A DNA stretch of 64,000 nucleotides. Origin: Odontocerum albicorne (lineage: Eukaryota > Arthropoda > Insecta > Trichoptera > Odontoceridae). Location: contig OX463854.1 of the NCBI GenBank assembly GCA_949825065.1, positions 17,113,226 to 17,177,225 on the forward strand, in the 5' to 3' direction. Each line of letters opens with the position of its first letter. Positions within the stretch are counted from its first letter, which is position 1. A model generated the notes under the pieces. That model saw only the letters and a list, made by a program, of their open reading frames with translations, searched no databases and had not been told where the DNA came from. Made by a program: the position numbers and the translations under genes. Of this stretch, positions 11,030 to 22,214 are shown piece by piece.

Positions 11030-11131
11030 TCTAAGAGTAAAACGAATCCGGAAGTGAATTCACCAGAAATCGAACCTGAGACGCCCACTTGCTTAGCGTG
11101 AATGGTAACCGTTAAACTACGATCGCCGACC
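11030..11131 (-). repeat. SINE-C, tRNA-headed fragment
   Basis: The reverse complement contains GATCGTAGTTTAACGGTTACC (A-box-like), CTCAGGTTCGATTTCTGGTG (B box) and AATTCACTTC, then TTTTACTCTTAGAT. The same B-box-plus-TGGTGAATTCACTT-plus-TTACTCTTAGACC order recurs at 14425-14600 and 44771-44965. Confidence 0.65.
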
Positions 11132-11639
11132 CTCTCAATAACCTAAAGTTACAAATTCGTAAGGTTGAGGAAGACGTATTTTTAAGGTTGAGAAACACTT
11201 GTTTAATTATTTTTCACACCCACTAAAACGATAAACGTAAAATGTGAACCGAGCTTAGTGCGGAAAATTGTAAAATTATTTACAATTATCGCTTGAGAAG
11301 TGTTGCGAATTAGATTAATCGTTGAAAATAATTTCACAGTATTTTCCTATTATTATTTTTGGAGTTTCAGCTGCCTTCATTTATATTAAGTGAGATAAAC
11401 TTATTTAATTTCAGCGAGATAAAAAACAATACCCGAAAATTGAAAATATTGAATTGAATAAGTTAATGAAAAAGAAAGGAACGATACATTACGACAATAG
11501 TAAATGGGGTAAAAAAAAACTATGAGAAATATGAAGGAAGAAAATGGTGTTTAGATAGAAAGAATTTAGTCGTCTTTGGTACATATAGTATACGAGTATT
11601 AAGAGGGTGATATTGAAGAAATAATTATTTTTGGTGTCA
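11132..11639. other. No recognised feature
   Basis: AT-rich sequence; nothing identified. Confidence 0.4.
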
Positions 11640-12600
11640 AGTTTTCGTTCATTTCATATCATCACGCCGTGTCTCTTGGGGGATATTTTTTTATTCCAAG
11701 CACATAAATTTCACCTCTTTCACATTCATAATTCTCGTCATTTACAATGTTCTATTATTCATACTTCTAGTTTTATCGTCTTTCAAAATCTGGTCCTCTC
11801 GATCCGGCCACCATTTCCTCGGTCTAGCTCTTCTCCGCACACCTTGCACTTCTCATTTGTATGCTCTTAGTCATTCATTCTCTCCACTTGCCCAAACCGT
11901 ATGAAAGCTCCACTTTTCATCTTACTTGAAATCTCCATTTTATCCATGCCATCATTTCTGATGTCTTTTTTTCCGCTTTCTTTTACATATTGAAACTCGA
12001 CATATTTTTCTTAGCGCTAGCATATCAACAGCATTAATCTTATGTTTATCTTCTATTTAGCCCAGAGATTCACTTTCATACCTCAAAGTGGGCACCGACA
12101 CACTATTATGTATTGTTATTTTTTGTTACTTTTGATAAAGTGAAGTTGTTGTACTCGTATATATCATTAAGATCTCTGTTTATCTTGTTCGGTGTCGCAA
12201 CTTTTCTTTCAATGTTCTTTTCAACTTACCCATCACATGAAAACGAAACTGTTATTATTGATCCATTTTATTCTTCACTCCTCTCATTCCCATTTAATTC
12301 GAATTACCGCTAGTTTTATTTATTTCCTTCCACAAGATTTTAATATTTTATCTTGGATTAGGGCTAAGCTTTCTTTTATCGTCTTTATTATTCCTCACTC
12401 ATTCACTGCAACTATTGCTTTTATATTCCTCTTACACTTTTTGTACTTTCAGTCTTCTTTCCAAATTCATAATGTTTTTTGATCCTTCTTGTACAAACTC
12501 TCTCCATTCTCTGTTTTCCCCGTTGACACTCATCCTCATCCCATCACGTATCACCATTTTTCCTTCCAGTCTTTTAAGGCCCACATACTTTTTCGTAGTC
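11640..12600 (-). pseudogene. LINE-B 3' half, degenerate
   Basis: Reading the minus strand, a stretch near 11900-11960 gives KMKSGAFIRFGQVERMND, the motif before the C-terminus of this LINE group (…FGHVERMN…). The region 12107-12240 (CACTATTATGTATTGTTATT … TTTCTTTCAATGTTC) aligns to both sides of the (TA)n tract of the LINE-B copy at 61740-63490. It has many stops. In this copy the microsatellite position holds only a short GTACTCGTATATATC. Confidence 0.6.
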
Positions 12601-12603
12601 GAG

Positions 12604-12713
12604 TCTATCTTGGTTACTAGAGATCGCTATCTTGGTTACTAGATATGTCTATCTTGGTTGCTAGAGATGTCTTTCTTGGTGACTAGAGATACCTATCATG
12701 GTTACTAAAATAT
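12604..12713. repeat. 22-bp tandem repeat, about 5 copies
   Basis: Five diverged units of the form TCTATCTTGGTTACTAGAGATG follow each other. They differ by point changes (e.g. TCTTTCTTGGTGACTAG, CCTATCATGGTTACTAA). Confidence 0.8.
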
Positions 12714-13296
12714 AGCAGTCGGTTTCTAGATCGACACCTCTAAATACCCGCGTTTTTTTTTCTTGAGATCTTCATTCTCACCCCACACATATCACTGACA
12801 TTTAATTTCACCTTTTCATTATATACATGTTGCTTTCTAAACATACTTCTAACAACCTATTACCATTGTACCTGATAGAAATCAGACACAAAGATATAGA
12901 AAAAAAGAGTAATATTCTTGATCGATAATGTGACTAAATATTGTTATGGTTTAAATTTAAAGAAAAAATATTAACCTGTAATATTTGCTTTTTTTGTATC
13001 AAATAACTGACATTTTCTTTTCATTATATCTCGTTTTCATATACAATAGATTTCGAAATTGTTTCATGTTCAAAGACTTTTTTGATTAGTGTTTTTTTGC
13101 GACGATCAAAAGCTACGAAAATATATAAAATACATATTCTGACAGGTCACAATAAAAGAAGCAGTGGAACATAAAAGGGGCTTCAAAGTGTGTAAGAGTT
13201 GAGGGGAAGAAATGGTTTGTTTATTTATAGATACGTGATATTGAATTATTTTGGAAAAAAAACATCAATATTACTTCGAATTTAATGTTCTATGTA
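12714..13296. other. No recognised feature
   Basis: AT-rich; nothing identified. Confidence 0.4.
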
Positions 13297-13765
13297 TTGG
13301 GTGTTAACATAAGTTGTGTCCGTTTTTTTTTGCAAATGAAGAGATCAAGAGGACACAACAAAAAAAATTACTACAAATTAGTCAATAATGTATTCTCTTT
13401 CATTATTTTATAACAAATTAGTCAATAATGTATTTTCCTTCATTATTTACAGCTTCTTGCCAACGTTCTATAAGTTTTTCAATGCCTGTGCAATAAAAAC
13501 CAACCGGTCTTGACTCGAGGAATTCGTCCAAACATGTCCGCAATTCGACGTTATTATTGAAGAAAACGTCGTGCAAATCGTTCGAAAGCGACCGGAAAAG
13601 GTAAAAATCCGACGGTGCGAGGTCTGGAGAATATGAAGGGTGCGGCAGAACTTCCCAACCAAGCGTTTGAATGGCATTTTTCGTAATGTTGGCGATATGA
13701 AGGCGGGCGTTATCGTGTTGCAGAATAACGCCATGTTGCCGATCCGGCCTTTTTTGTTGAATTTT
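13297..13765 (-). mobile_element. mariner element fragment (3' half)
   Basis: Contains the C-terminal third of a mariner transposase (see the entry inside it) plus its 3' flank. A 40-bp piece containing ACAAATTAGTCAATAATGTATT is tandemly repeated at the stop codon. The distal AAGTTGTGTCCGTTTTTTTTT near 13313 may be the 3' terminal repeat, but no matching 5' end was found. Confidence 0.7.
13418..13765 (-). pseudogene. mariner transposase C-terminus, open but truncated
   Basis: The minus strand is open for about 110 codons to a TAA at 13418-13420. It shows HGVILQHDNARLH (second catalytic Asp), then GWEVLPHPSYSPDLAPSDFY with the third catalytic Asp in APSD, then LFRSLSNDL and a C-terminal IERWQEAVNNEGKYIID. 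Spacing between the two Asp residues is 34, i.e. the mariner DD34D pattern. The N-terminal HTH domains and first catalytic Asp are absent, so it cannot transpose. The frame is otherwise well kept, suggesting a comparatively recent truncation. Confidence 0.85.
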
Positions 13766-14424
13766 TATGTTTTGAGCATCTCATTACATTATTATATATC
13801 TTGCGCTTCCCTCAGAGATTTCTTCTGACTTCCCTGTCACTAAAGAATTATTTCTTTGGAATCTGTAGAATCTTTAGAATCATGCGAGTTACGTGTCAAG
13901 ACCAATTTCGAGAATATGAAACTAGAATCAACATAATATAGCAGTTAGCTTAGCTCAAGATTCATTTTCTGTTGGGTATAACAGTATAATATTCATTAAT
14001 TGCCTGACGTACCGCTGCAGACATTTTTCGAGTGTCTTCATTTGTCATTAATGCCTTTTTTTACTGTACTTTAGAATACATGATTTTGTTAAACGAAATT
14101 TTTATTTGATTTTTAGGCCAGCTTTAGTTTTTTTTAATATGTATGAATAAATAGTAGAATAAGTCAAATCATTTTACTGACAAATATCTTTAAATTGTAA
14201 AGATATTCCTCTTCAATTCAAGTCATGTTGTCCTGTCAAGGCTGCTATGAAATATGATTTTTTTTGCCCCTGTAATTTCTTAAGGGCGGAATACAAAACA
14301 GGTTGAAGTAACTATATAATACTTATTAAGCTATACGGAAATCCCATATTTTATTTGGGCATTTAAAATGCTTATAACAGTAATGCATGTCTATTTAAAT
14401 AGGTATTATAAATTTGCATTAGTA
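13766..14424. other. No recognised feature
   Basis: AT-rich; nothing identified. Confidence 0.4.
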
Positions 14425-14600
14425 TTCACGCTCAGCAAATGGGCGTCACGGGTTTAATTTGCTGTGAATTCACTTAATGACTAATTTTACTCTTAGACCA
14501 AATAACTTTGAATTTATGGTTTTCTCTACCTTATAAACTACTTATAATAAGTTCTTACAGCGCTATTAAGCAACATACATACTCGTAAGTACCCACCCTT
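14425..14600 (+). repeat. SINE-C fragment
   Basis: CAAATGGGCGTCACGGGTTTAA (diverged B-box region), GTGAATTCACTTAATGAC, TTTTACTCTTAGACC, then TATAAACTACTTATAATAAG. This matches the body of the copy at 44771-44965. The 5' part of the tRNA-like head is missing or diverged. Confidence 0.6.
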
Positions 14601-15032
14601 TTTCGAAACTGTTATAAGGGCTGACGGTTCTTCTTTCGGCTTCTCTCAACAGACTACATATTTTCATTAAAGCAAAAACAAAACATATCTATAATTTAAT
14701 AAGAATATTGTGCTATACAGCGCAATATATAGTATTATTGTGTTGTTTAATAGCTTAATTTTAATGTTTTGTATAAATATAAACCAATACACGCAAATAA
14801 GTTATCCATCCACAGGATAATTGGCAATCATATTCGATCACGACGTATTGTATAAATCATTATAAATTTAAATCAAATTTATACCATAAATATTTCAACA
14901 TTTTAATGAAAATTTCGAAATGAGCGCTTGACTTGGAATAATAAAAATGTAAGTATAAGCACCCGGATGTTAACTGATATATGAAAGTTCATTAGGTTTA
15001 AATCAGTGTGTAATTATTTTTAAACTAAAAAT
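14601..15032. other. No recognised feature
   Basis: AT-rich; nothing identified. Confidence 0.4.
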
Positions 15033-15235
15033 ACGACCTCCGTGGGTAAGTTAGTAAGATGCCTGTCATTTGATTCGGGGGTGTTGAGTTCGATTCCCGT
15101 TGGAACTCAGCTTTAAAAAAAGGATTTCAGTTTTGTTTTCACTTAAGGTTTCCAACATGTGTGATTGTTTGGAAAATATTATTATATGCTAATGAGCCTG
15201 CCAAGTTGTTCTGTATACAATTAAAGTGTAATACA
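15033..15235 (+). repeat. SINE-A, near full length
   Basis: ACGACCTCCGTGGGTAAGTTAG head, B box GAGTTCGATTCCC, body GGATTTCAGTTTTGTTTTCAC, and the 3' end GAGCCTGCCAAGTTG … AAAGTGTAATAC. Same layout as the other full-length SINE-A copies. Confidence 0.75.
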
Positions 15236-15855
15236 CTACATTACAAATAAACAAAAATAAAAATACATTTCATTATATTGACTCATATAATTGCATAGAG
15301 ACTTTAATTTGGTGACAAAAATCATCCTAGTTCGGATAGATGTGTGTTATAAAAAAATATATGTATTAAAGGCTTGTTTACGCGATACCGAATTGATTTT
15401 ATGTATTGTAGCTAAAAAATAAGAAACAAATTTTATCGAGGAATTAAACTAAGGATCTTATTTTACTTTAAAAGGCAAGGACATAAAATAAATGTTTGTT
15501 ATATATTCAGGAGGTGGTCTAAATATATTTTACTACCTACTTATTTATGAAGTTTGATTGATGAATTTGCCGGCTGAATAGAGTTCCGGCATTAAGTTTT
15601 ATGGAGGTTTGTTTGCGGTATTAACTTTTACTGAAGTTTCTCGAAGCAATTTACTATCAACGAGAATTCTTGACAAATATGATTATTTTCCTATAAAAGG
15701 ATTGATCGAAATATAGGGAAATTCAAATTAATTTCCCATTCTACAATCATAAATACGCTTTGTCCTTGATAGTTTAGACCCATTCTGGCCAACTTATGCC
15801 TCGAGAAGAATTTAATTTTGAGAATTATTTCTGTATGTTATAATAATAAATAACT
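15236..15855. other. No recognised feature
   Basis: AT-rich; nothing identified. Confidence 0.4.
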
Positions 15856-15962
15856 GACGACCTTCGTGACCTAGTTGGCAAGATGCTTGACTTCCACCCA
15901 GGATGTTTTAGATTGTATTCCAAATGGTAACAATTTTTTTTAAAAGGGTCCCAGTCTGGTAA
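15856..15962 (+). repeat. SINE-A variant, head portion
   Basis: ACGACCTTCGTGACCTAGTTGG then GATTGTATTCC in place of the usual B box (decayed), followed by GGGTCCCAGTCTGGT. Downstream sequence to about 16050 resembles that of the 9470-9635 copy. Confidence 0.6.
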
Positions 15963-17034
15963 AATGTTCGTTAGACACTCGCATGCGCCATGTACGTTTT
16001 CGAGCATGGTTGTCTCTTCATGCGCGACAGTGTTATCAACACGTTTAATGACAAACCGCGAGTTCCGTGCAGAGTCCAGTGGTTCTAAGCTTGAAAGCTC
16101 GTCTTCTGAGACCGAAGACAGTAGTTGCGTTTCTTGGTCACACTATTTAATATGTAAGAATTACTTAGTCCAGTAAATTGAAAGACGCCATACGAAATAT
16201 AGCTGAATTTTATTTTAACCAAATTTAAGTACCATTATAATAAATAAATAGGTTTAATATAAACACAGATTTTGGTTTGTTATCCATAATACATAACAGA
16301 AACGTAAACCGCAGAGTACAAGTAAATAATAATGCTCAAAACCCCTCCTTTCTGTTAAAAAAGAGATCCACTTCCCTAGGCAAGGCCTGTAACAAAGTGT
16401 TCTCATTTCTTAATCACAAATTTCATATATTTGTCTGAAATACTTAAACGTTATACATTCATATTTTTACACATACTTAAATCCCAAGCTATCACAATTT
16501 CAACTGCATTAAACTCTCAACGACCATATCTAAATAATTTCTAACAACTCCTTATCGCACACTCCACATTCGCATCAATCATCCTTCAAAAGCTCCTCAG
16601 TCATCCATACCCTTTCTAAATTATCCACCCTCCATCTCTTCTCCTCTCCATACCCTTTCTAAATTATGTCTATGAGATTTGAAGTAAAAAGATTCCTGCA
16701 CAAGATGTGAAATACTTCTCAGAAGTTATGAGATAGCCCCTATGAAACTAAGTATAAAATTACATAACACGAGAGGAATTAACGGTTGAGCTTTTAGCAC
16801 TCTACATACAACCGTATTAGTTGAGTTGGGTGGAAGATTTTATTACGTTGGAAACTACCAGAAATACTCCATAAACAAATCTTGAGGAACGAACACTGCG
16901 TCTCCTTCCTAGTCTTATTCCAAATATTGAGTTATACTCTATTATGATCGGTTATTCTTTTTTCCGCATGCAGCAGTTTCTTTTGTTTTGGATATTGTTT
17001 TCTGACAGTCTGCTTTTAATTAATTAATTTAACA
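15963..17034. other. No recognised gene
   Basis: Nothing identified. A 20-mer CCATACCCTTTCTAAATTAT occurs twice, at about 16606 and 16647. Confidence 0.4.
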
Positions 17035-17095
17035 TTTCATTGTAAAAACAATCTGGTGGGCTTATTTCCTGGCGGAAGTCTCTTCCAACCAATAA
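17035..17095 (-). repeat. SINE-A 3'-end fragment
   Basis: AATCTGGTGGGCTTATTTCC … TCTCTTCCAACCAATAAG is the reverse complement of the SINE-A 3' portion (GGTTGG…GAGATTGCC…AATAAGCCCGCCAG). Confidence 0.45.
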
Positions 17096-17876
17096 GACAA
17101 AAGTAAATATGGTAAAAGAAATTGCATGGTCGTTAAACAAATTAAAATTATTACTCACGTGTACGAAATTCATTAACAATGTACTCGTACATAGTGAAAA
17201 TAGAAGTGAGCTATTATCAATCAAAGGAAAAAGGAAGGGTTGGTAGAGAAGAAAGAAAAATCATGAATGAAACAAGTTATATAACTGATTTGAAATTAAG
17301 AGTTTTATCAGTCACTTTTTAAATTATACCAATGACGGAGCGATTCTAATATTATTTTGTAATTGGTTGCATAAGTTCTGTTCACTTGAAGTATTCTTCG
17401 CAGTTGTAGCCACCATGTATTTTTGTGGTTAATGTAGGCCCAGGTTCATAGTTTGCCTGACTATGTGATTTTCAGGTCGTCTGATCATGTAATCGATGTT
17501 GTCTTACGGTTACCTTCTTCTTTATTAAAGGAAACCTATGCGTTCCTTCGAATATGTGGACTTCTACTTTGATCTTTGAGCGTAACTTCTACATACTGCA
17601 TTTCTGCAGTATTCATTCTTTCGTTGTAAGAGCCGTACATGGTTCAAAATTTCAAACCGGAAAGAATATCTGATCTTAAAACGGTTTGGTTATATTCTAC
17701 TCTTCAGTTTAATCCATATCAACTTTTGAATACTTTCCTTCAAGAAGACGGGTTGCTAAGGTCTTGAACTATAAGTCAAAGCAGATTCCTATACTTACAG
17801 AATATCTTATTGTAAAAAATAAAAATAATCAATGTACTCGACAAGTCTATTTCAAATATTTTCTTCTTTATTTCAG
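17096..17876. other. Intron or upstream sequence before the first visible BBS4 exon
   Basis: No repeat identified. The last bases (TTTCTTCTTTATTTCAG) form a polypyrimidine tract and AG acceptor for the exon at 17877, so this stretch is intronic if an upstream exon exists, as family knowledge requires. Confidence 0.5.
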
Positions 17877-17989
17877 GGGAAAATTCTTAATGACGAGGAG
17901 AAGCTAGGCGAGGCTATAGAAGAATTTCGTTCTTGTAACAAATTATCACCAACCAATATTGATTACATAAAGCAGATTGCAAAATGCTT
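17877..17989 (+). CDS. BBS4: BBS4 exon a (TPR, partial)
   Basis: The acceptor TTTATTTCAG precedes GGGAAAATTC and the donor GTAAGT follows TGCTT. The 37 complete codons translate to a segment beginning GKILNDEEKLGEAIEEF and ending DYIKQIAKCL, including RSCNKLSPTNIDY. In animal BBS4 the corresponding helix pair reads as a TPR with a xxLSPxxxDxLKQVARxL ending, so the alignment is direct. BBS4 is a TPR scaffold of the BBSome, the coat-like complex that carries membrane proteins in and out of cilia. The exon ends in phase 2 and needs the A of the next exon to complete Leu. Preceding exons were not found within the 17.9 kb upstream. Confidence 0.85.
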
Positions 17990-18105
17990 GTAAGTGAATC
18001 GATTGTATTGTTTAATTAATTTTCTACCACTATATGAATACATAAGTCACTTAATAATATTTAATATTTATGTTTAATAATATTTGAGATATTTGCCCGA
18101 ACGTC
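17990..18105. other. Start of BBS4 intron a
   Basis: Canonical GTAAGTGAATC donor. Nothing else seen before the LTR-like block. Confidence 0.5.
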
Positions 18106-19231
18106 TGTCTAGCCCAGTGTTAATTGTCTGTTGAATAGTGTATCGGACGTGTGCCGTCACCCTTGTGTGTGTGTATGTGGTATAATGGAAAAGGACATTG
18201 ATGTGTAGATCTGTATATTAAATTGAAATGTAAACTATGTGGAATCTGTATGTTAAAATGATTGTGTATATGTTGAGATGTTTTGTGTATAATTATTGCA
18301 TATTTTCTTGTATTTGAAATGTATTGGAAAATGTATGTAAAATTTATGTTTGTTTGACTCCGATCGCGTTCGCGACCGCAATGGAAATAAGTGACTTGCG
18401 AGGCGATGCGTCGGGGTAGGTTGGGGCCCGGTCGGCGTAAGCACCGCTCAAAACCCCGAAAGTTGTTGTATTTTGCGGGTAATGAGCGCTTGTGATGGCC
18501 GACTGACCATTAATATAGAGGGCCCCCTGTTTGCGAAAACTTATATTCTCAGTACTACCGACTATACCGTGTTTTACTTGAGACCCGCTACCTACTTCGA
18601 CCTGCCTGAGAGGGATCTCTCCACCCCGCTACCTTCTTCTTCTTCTGGATCTTCGCTTCGGAATTCGCGACCTCGATTCTCTGAGCGCGACGCGGCAACC
18701 AACGTGCCTACATACAGTTCAGTTGTACCCTGTGCGGTACAAATAGTATACTTGACATTGGTTATCTCGGTTATGTATACTTGACATTGGTTATCTCGCT
18801 TATGAATTTACTTTAAGATCTACTACTAAGCCTTTGTAGCGACCGTGCGTGCGGTCAGTGAACCCACTGGGGCGATCTTTGGCCGCTCGGTCATTGAACT
18901 CGCTCTGCAAGGAATGCGAGACGGCGCTGGGCGAAGGTCGCCGCGCGGTCATTGAACTCACTAGTAGCGAACAGCGAGAGTGAGACGCCGACATATCTCT
19001 TGCCTCTCCTACAGACCGTAGTATGAAATATATATGGAACACGTGACAATAACCAGTGTGTCCGGCGAAGCGAGACGGCGACATCTTCTGCGCTGTTCTA
19101 TACATTATAAATACATACGCTCTCAATAAACTTTCTCTCTTTGCTTATCTTAATCTCGACGACTTTTATTAAAACAATCTCATCCTTCTATGCGAAACGC
19201 TAGTCCCTAAACCTTATTTAGAGCGTTTCAA
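18106..19231 (+). repeat. GC-rich block, possible solo LTR or retroelement remnant
   Basis: After an AT-rich lead, 18355-19100 is much richer in GC than its surroundings (e.g. GGTTGGGGCCCGGTCGG, GGTCGCCGCGCGGTCATTG). Near its right end are TATAAATA at 19106-19113 and AATAAA at 19125-19130, the promoter and polyadenylation arrangement of an LTR. A 30-bp piece (TATACTTGACATTGGTTATC) is duplicated at 18749-18800, and GCGGTCATTGAACTC-like strings recur at about 18889 and 18946. I could not find a second LTR, gag-pol sequence, terminal TG…CA or target duplication, so the class is only a suggestion. An unrelated promoter region or a satellite fragment is possible. Confidence 0.4.
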
Positions 19232-19860
19232 GAATTACGTTTTAAATATTTAAATTGAGGATATATCGTATTTTATTATGAGACAACCTTTCAAAAGCTC
19301 ATATATTTATATTTACTTTTATTATTATTAAGTAGTCTTATTTATTTATTTAGATAAATATTAAAAAACTAACAATTCAAGATCTTTCAAAATCTAATTA
19401 AATTTTAATGAACACACAAAAAAATCAAATATATTGTAAATAATTAAAACCAATCAACCATTTAATACTAGACTAGGAAAAAGCACTAGTAATGTGAAAT
19501 TATAGGATGAATTAAAAAAAAACTTGGAATAAAAGGGAATGATCAGCCTCACAACCAAGACCTAAGATTCAAGAAATGTCAGAGAAGGACCCTCCTGAAC
19601 TCAATAACATCTACATTAAAAACAACCCCCAAACCAGATACGGAGTTACTCAATTGTTGCATTTTCACGATCAATGAATATTTGAATTCAGATACAAATA
19701 AATCAGAATAATTTGAAATATTTCCAAAATTTTCTTAAAAAAACAAGTAATATTCCTAACGTAAACTGTATTTATATTAAGATGAATTGAAAAATTGTCT
19801 CTTTTAGAAAATAATCAATAAATACTCATTTTGTAAGCAAGCCAGCTTTTCATATAACGA
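19232..19860. other. AT-rich intron sequence, nothing recognised
   Basis: No repeat or open frame of note. Confidence 0.4.
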
Positions 19861-19861
19861 A

Positions 19862-20310
19862 AAAGATTAAGTTTTTTCAGGTTTACAGCACAAGTATGCA
19901 CTACTAATCTAAAGACTAAGTTTTCTCAGGTTTATATCACGATTATGCACTACTAATCTATGTTAAAGACTAAGTTTTCTCAGGTTTATAGCACGATTAT
20001 GCACTACTAATTTAAAGACTAAGTTTTCTTAGGTTTATAGCACGATTATGCACATCTAATTTAAATACTAAGTTTTCTCAGGTTTATATCACGATTAAGC
20101 ACGACTAATTTAAAGACTAAATTTTCTCAGGTTTATAGCACGATTATGCACTTCTAATTTAAATACTAAGTTTTCTCAGGTTTATATCACAATTATGCAC
20201 TACTAATTTAAAAACTAAGTTTTCTCAGGTTTATAGCACGATTATGCACTACTAATCTAAAGACTAAGTTTTCTCAGGTTTATAGTACGATTATGCACTA
20301 CAAATCTAAA
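19862..20310. repeat. 49-bp tandem repeat, about 9 copies
   Basis: Units of the form AAGACTAAGTTTTCTCAGG … TTATAGCACGATTATGCAC … TACTAATCT repeat with a 49-bp period. One unit carries a 5-bp insertion near 19960. The array stops abruptly at the right with CTACAAATCTAAATG. Confidence 0.9.
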
Positions 20311-20634
20311 TGAACAAACGGCTGACTACTGGTACTCGTATTTCTTTCTTCTCTGATTGTCACTCGCTAATGAACTGTCTTAGAAAGTTTTTCCCGCTGA
20401 AACAATCGGCTCTCTCCACCTGCAATCAATCACCTGTCTCCGAGAGATACTCGTAAAGCTGATTTCTCTTTGTGCTTCCAGCGAACCATCTCCTGTATTG
20501 TTTATAAAAGCCAATAATTGAATAATGGAAGTGTTGCTTTCGCTGTGATTGAAACTTAAATAAGAAAAATCAAACTAGTGGTAGATAATACGAGAAATAC
20601 TCGTAAAAGTTTCGAAAAACTGATACACATACAA
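20311..20634. other. Intron sequence without a recognised repeat
   Basis: Contains three copies of TACTCGTA (near 20334, 20451 and 20590) within 260 bp; otherwise unremarkable. Confidence 0.4.
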
Positions 20635-21247
20635 ACATACCATCACGCCATTTCCCTGTCGGGATAGGTAGAGATGACAGAGCACCAGACTTTCCTATAT
20701 CGACACACACCTTTAGCCTCTTCTACATCCATACACCTTCTCATGCAACTTCTACGATTTCTCTGACTTTCTTCGTTTCCTTATTTCAAAATATCATTCA
20801 CTTGATCCAACCATACTTTCCTTGATCTTTCTCTCATAATTTTTTCACTCACATTTGCACTATATCATATATTTGTTTTGTTGGTCTTCCTTCATTCATT
20901 CGTTCCATATGCCTAAACCATCTCAACGTGTTCTTTTTCATCTTACTCAACACATCAACCTTAAGTTCACATTTATTCCTAAGCAATTCATTCCGTATTT
21001 TGTCATACATTACAACCTTAAGTGTTTTTCTTAATGCAAGCATATTGTCAGTATTTATTCGGGTCTTATCAGTCTTTTCCCACGTTCATTACTGGTAATG
21101 TTGTATACAGTGGAAGTGGATTGTACAGTGAATGAAATCTTCGCTTGATCCAACCATATTTTCCTTGGCCTTCCTCTCACACGCCTTTCACTCACATCTG
21201 CACAATATATTTTTTTTGTTAGTCTTTCTCCATTAATTCGTTTCACA
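20635..21247 (-). pseudogene. LINE-A C-terminus, two overlapping partial copies
   Basis: On the minus strand 21246-21125 reads [13 protein letters not shown] … RRVRGRPRKIWLDQ, the usual end of this LINE's ORF2 (…GRPRKxWLDQ…). Then 21043-20850 reads an earlier part, VVMYDKIRNELLRNKCELK … TLRWFRHMERMNEGRPTKQIY, and 20840-20640 the tail again, ending in GCCATTTCCCTGTCGGGATAGG (antisense of the common 3' end). The order, tail followed by earlier part and tail, shows two truncated copies side by side or a local duplication. Frames are broken. Confidence 0.7.
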
Positions 21248-21275
21248 TGCCCAATGCTACTACAAAACTAAGATA

Positions 21276-21862
<587 letters not shown>

Positions 21863-21895
21863 ATATTACCCCATCGTGAAAATTTATACCTAAAC

Positions 21896-22021
<126 letters not shown>

Positions 22022-22044
22022 TTTTTAGTTAATGCATTAACATT

Positions 22045-22214
22045 GTAATTTGTTTTATCAAACACTATTTATTTCGCTTTACGTAACGGTATAACCTTAC
22101 CGGTTTCAAGGTTTTTCACATCATCATCAGAATGATGAGGTGAAAAACCTTGAATCCAGTAGGGTTATACCGTTACATACAGTGGATTAAACAGTGTTTG
22201 ATAAAACAAATTAC
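22045..22214. repeat. Fold-back hairpin, 170 bp
   Basis: GTAATTTGTTTTATCAAACA at the left edge is the exact reverse complement of the right edge (TGTTTGATAAAACAAATTAC). Arms continue inward through GTAACGGTATAACC / GGTTATACCGTTAC and CAAGGTTTTTCAC / GTGAAAAACCTTG to a short ATCATCATCAGAATGATGA centre. The arms differ by a few substitutions and a short indel. This looks like a palindromic mobile element end or a MITE. Confidence 0.8.

Noticed and set aside
13468..13734. 88-codon minus-strand frame
   Set aside because: Shifted-frame shadow of the real mariner C-terminus at 13418-13765.
1..17876. Upstream BBS4 exons including the start
   Set aside because: No segment resembled the N-terminal part of BBS4; probably outside the window, though a short first exon could be missed.
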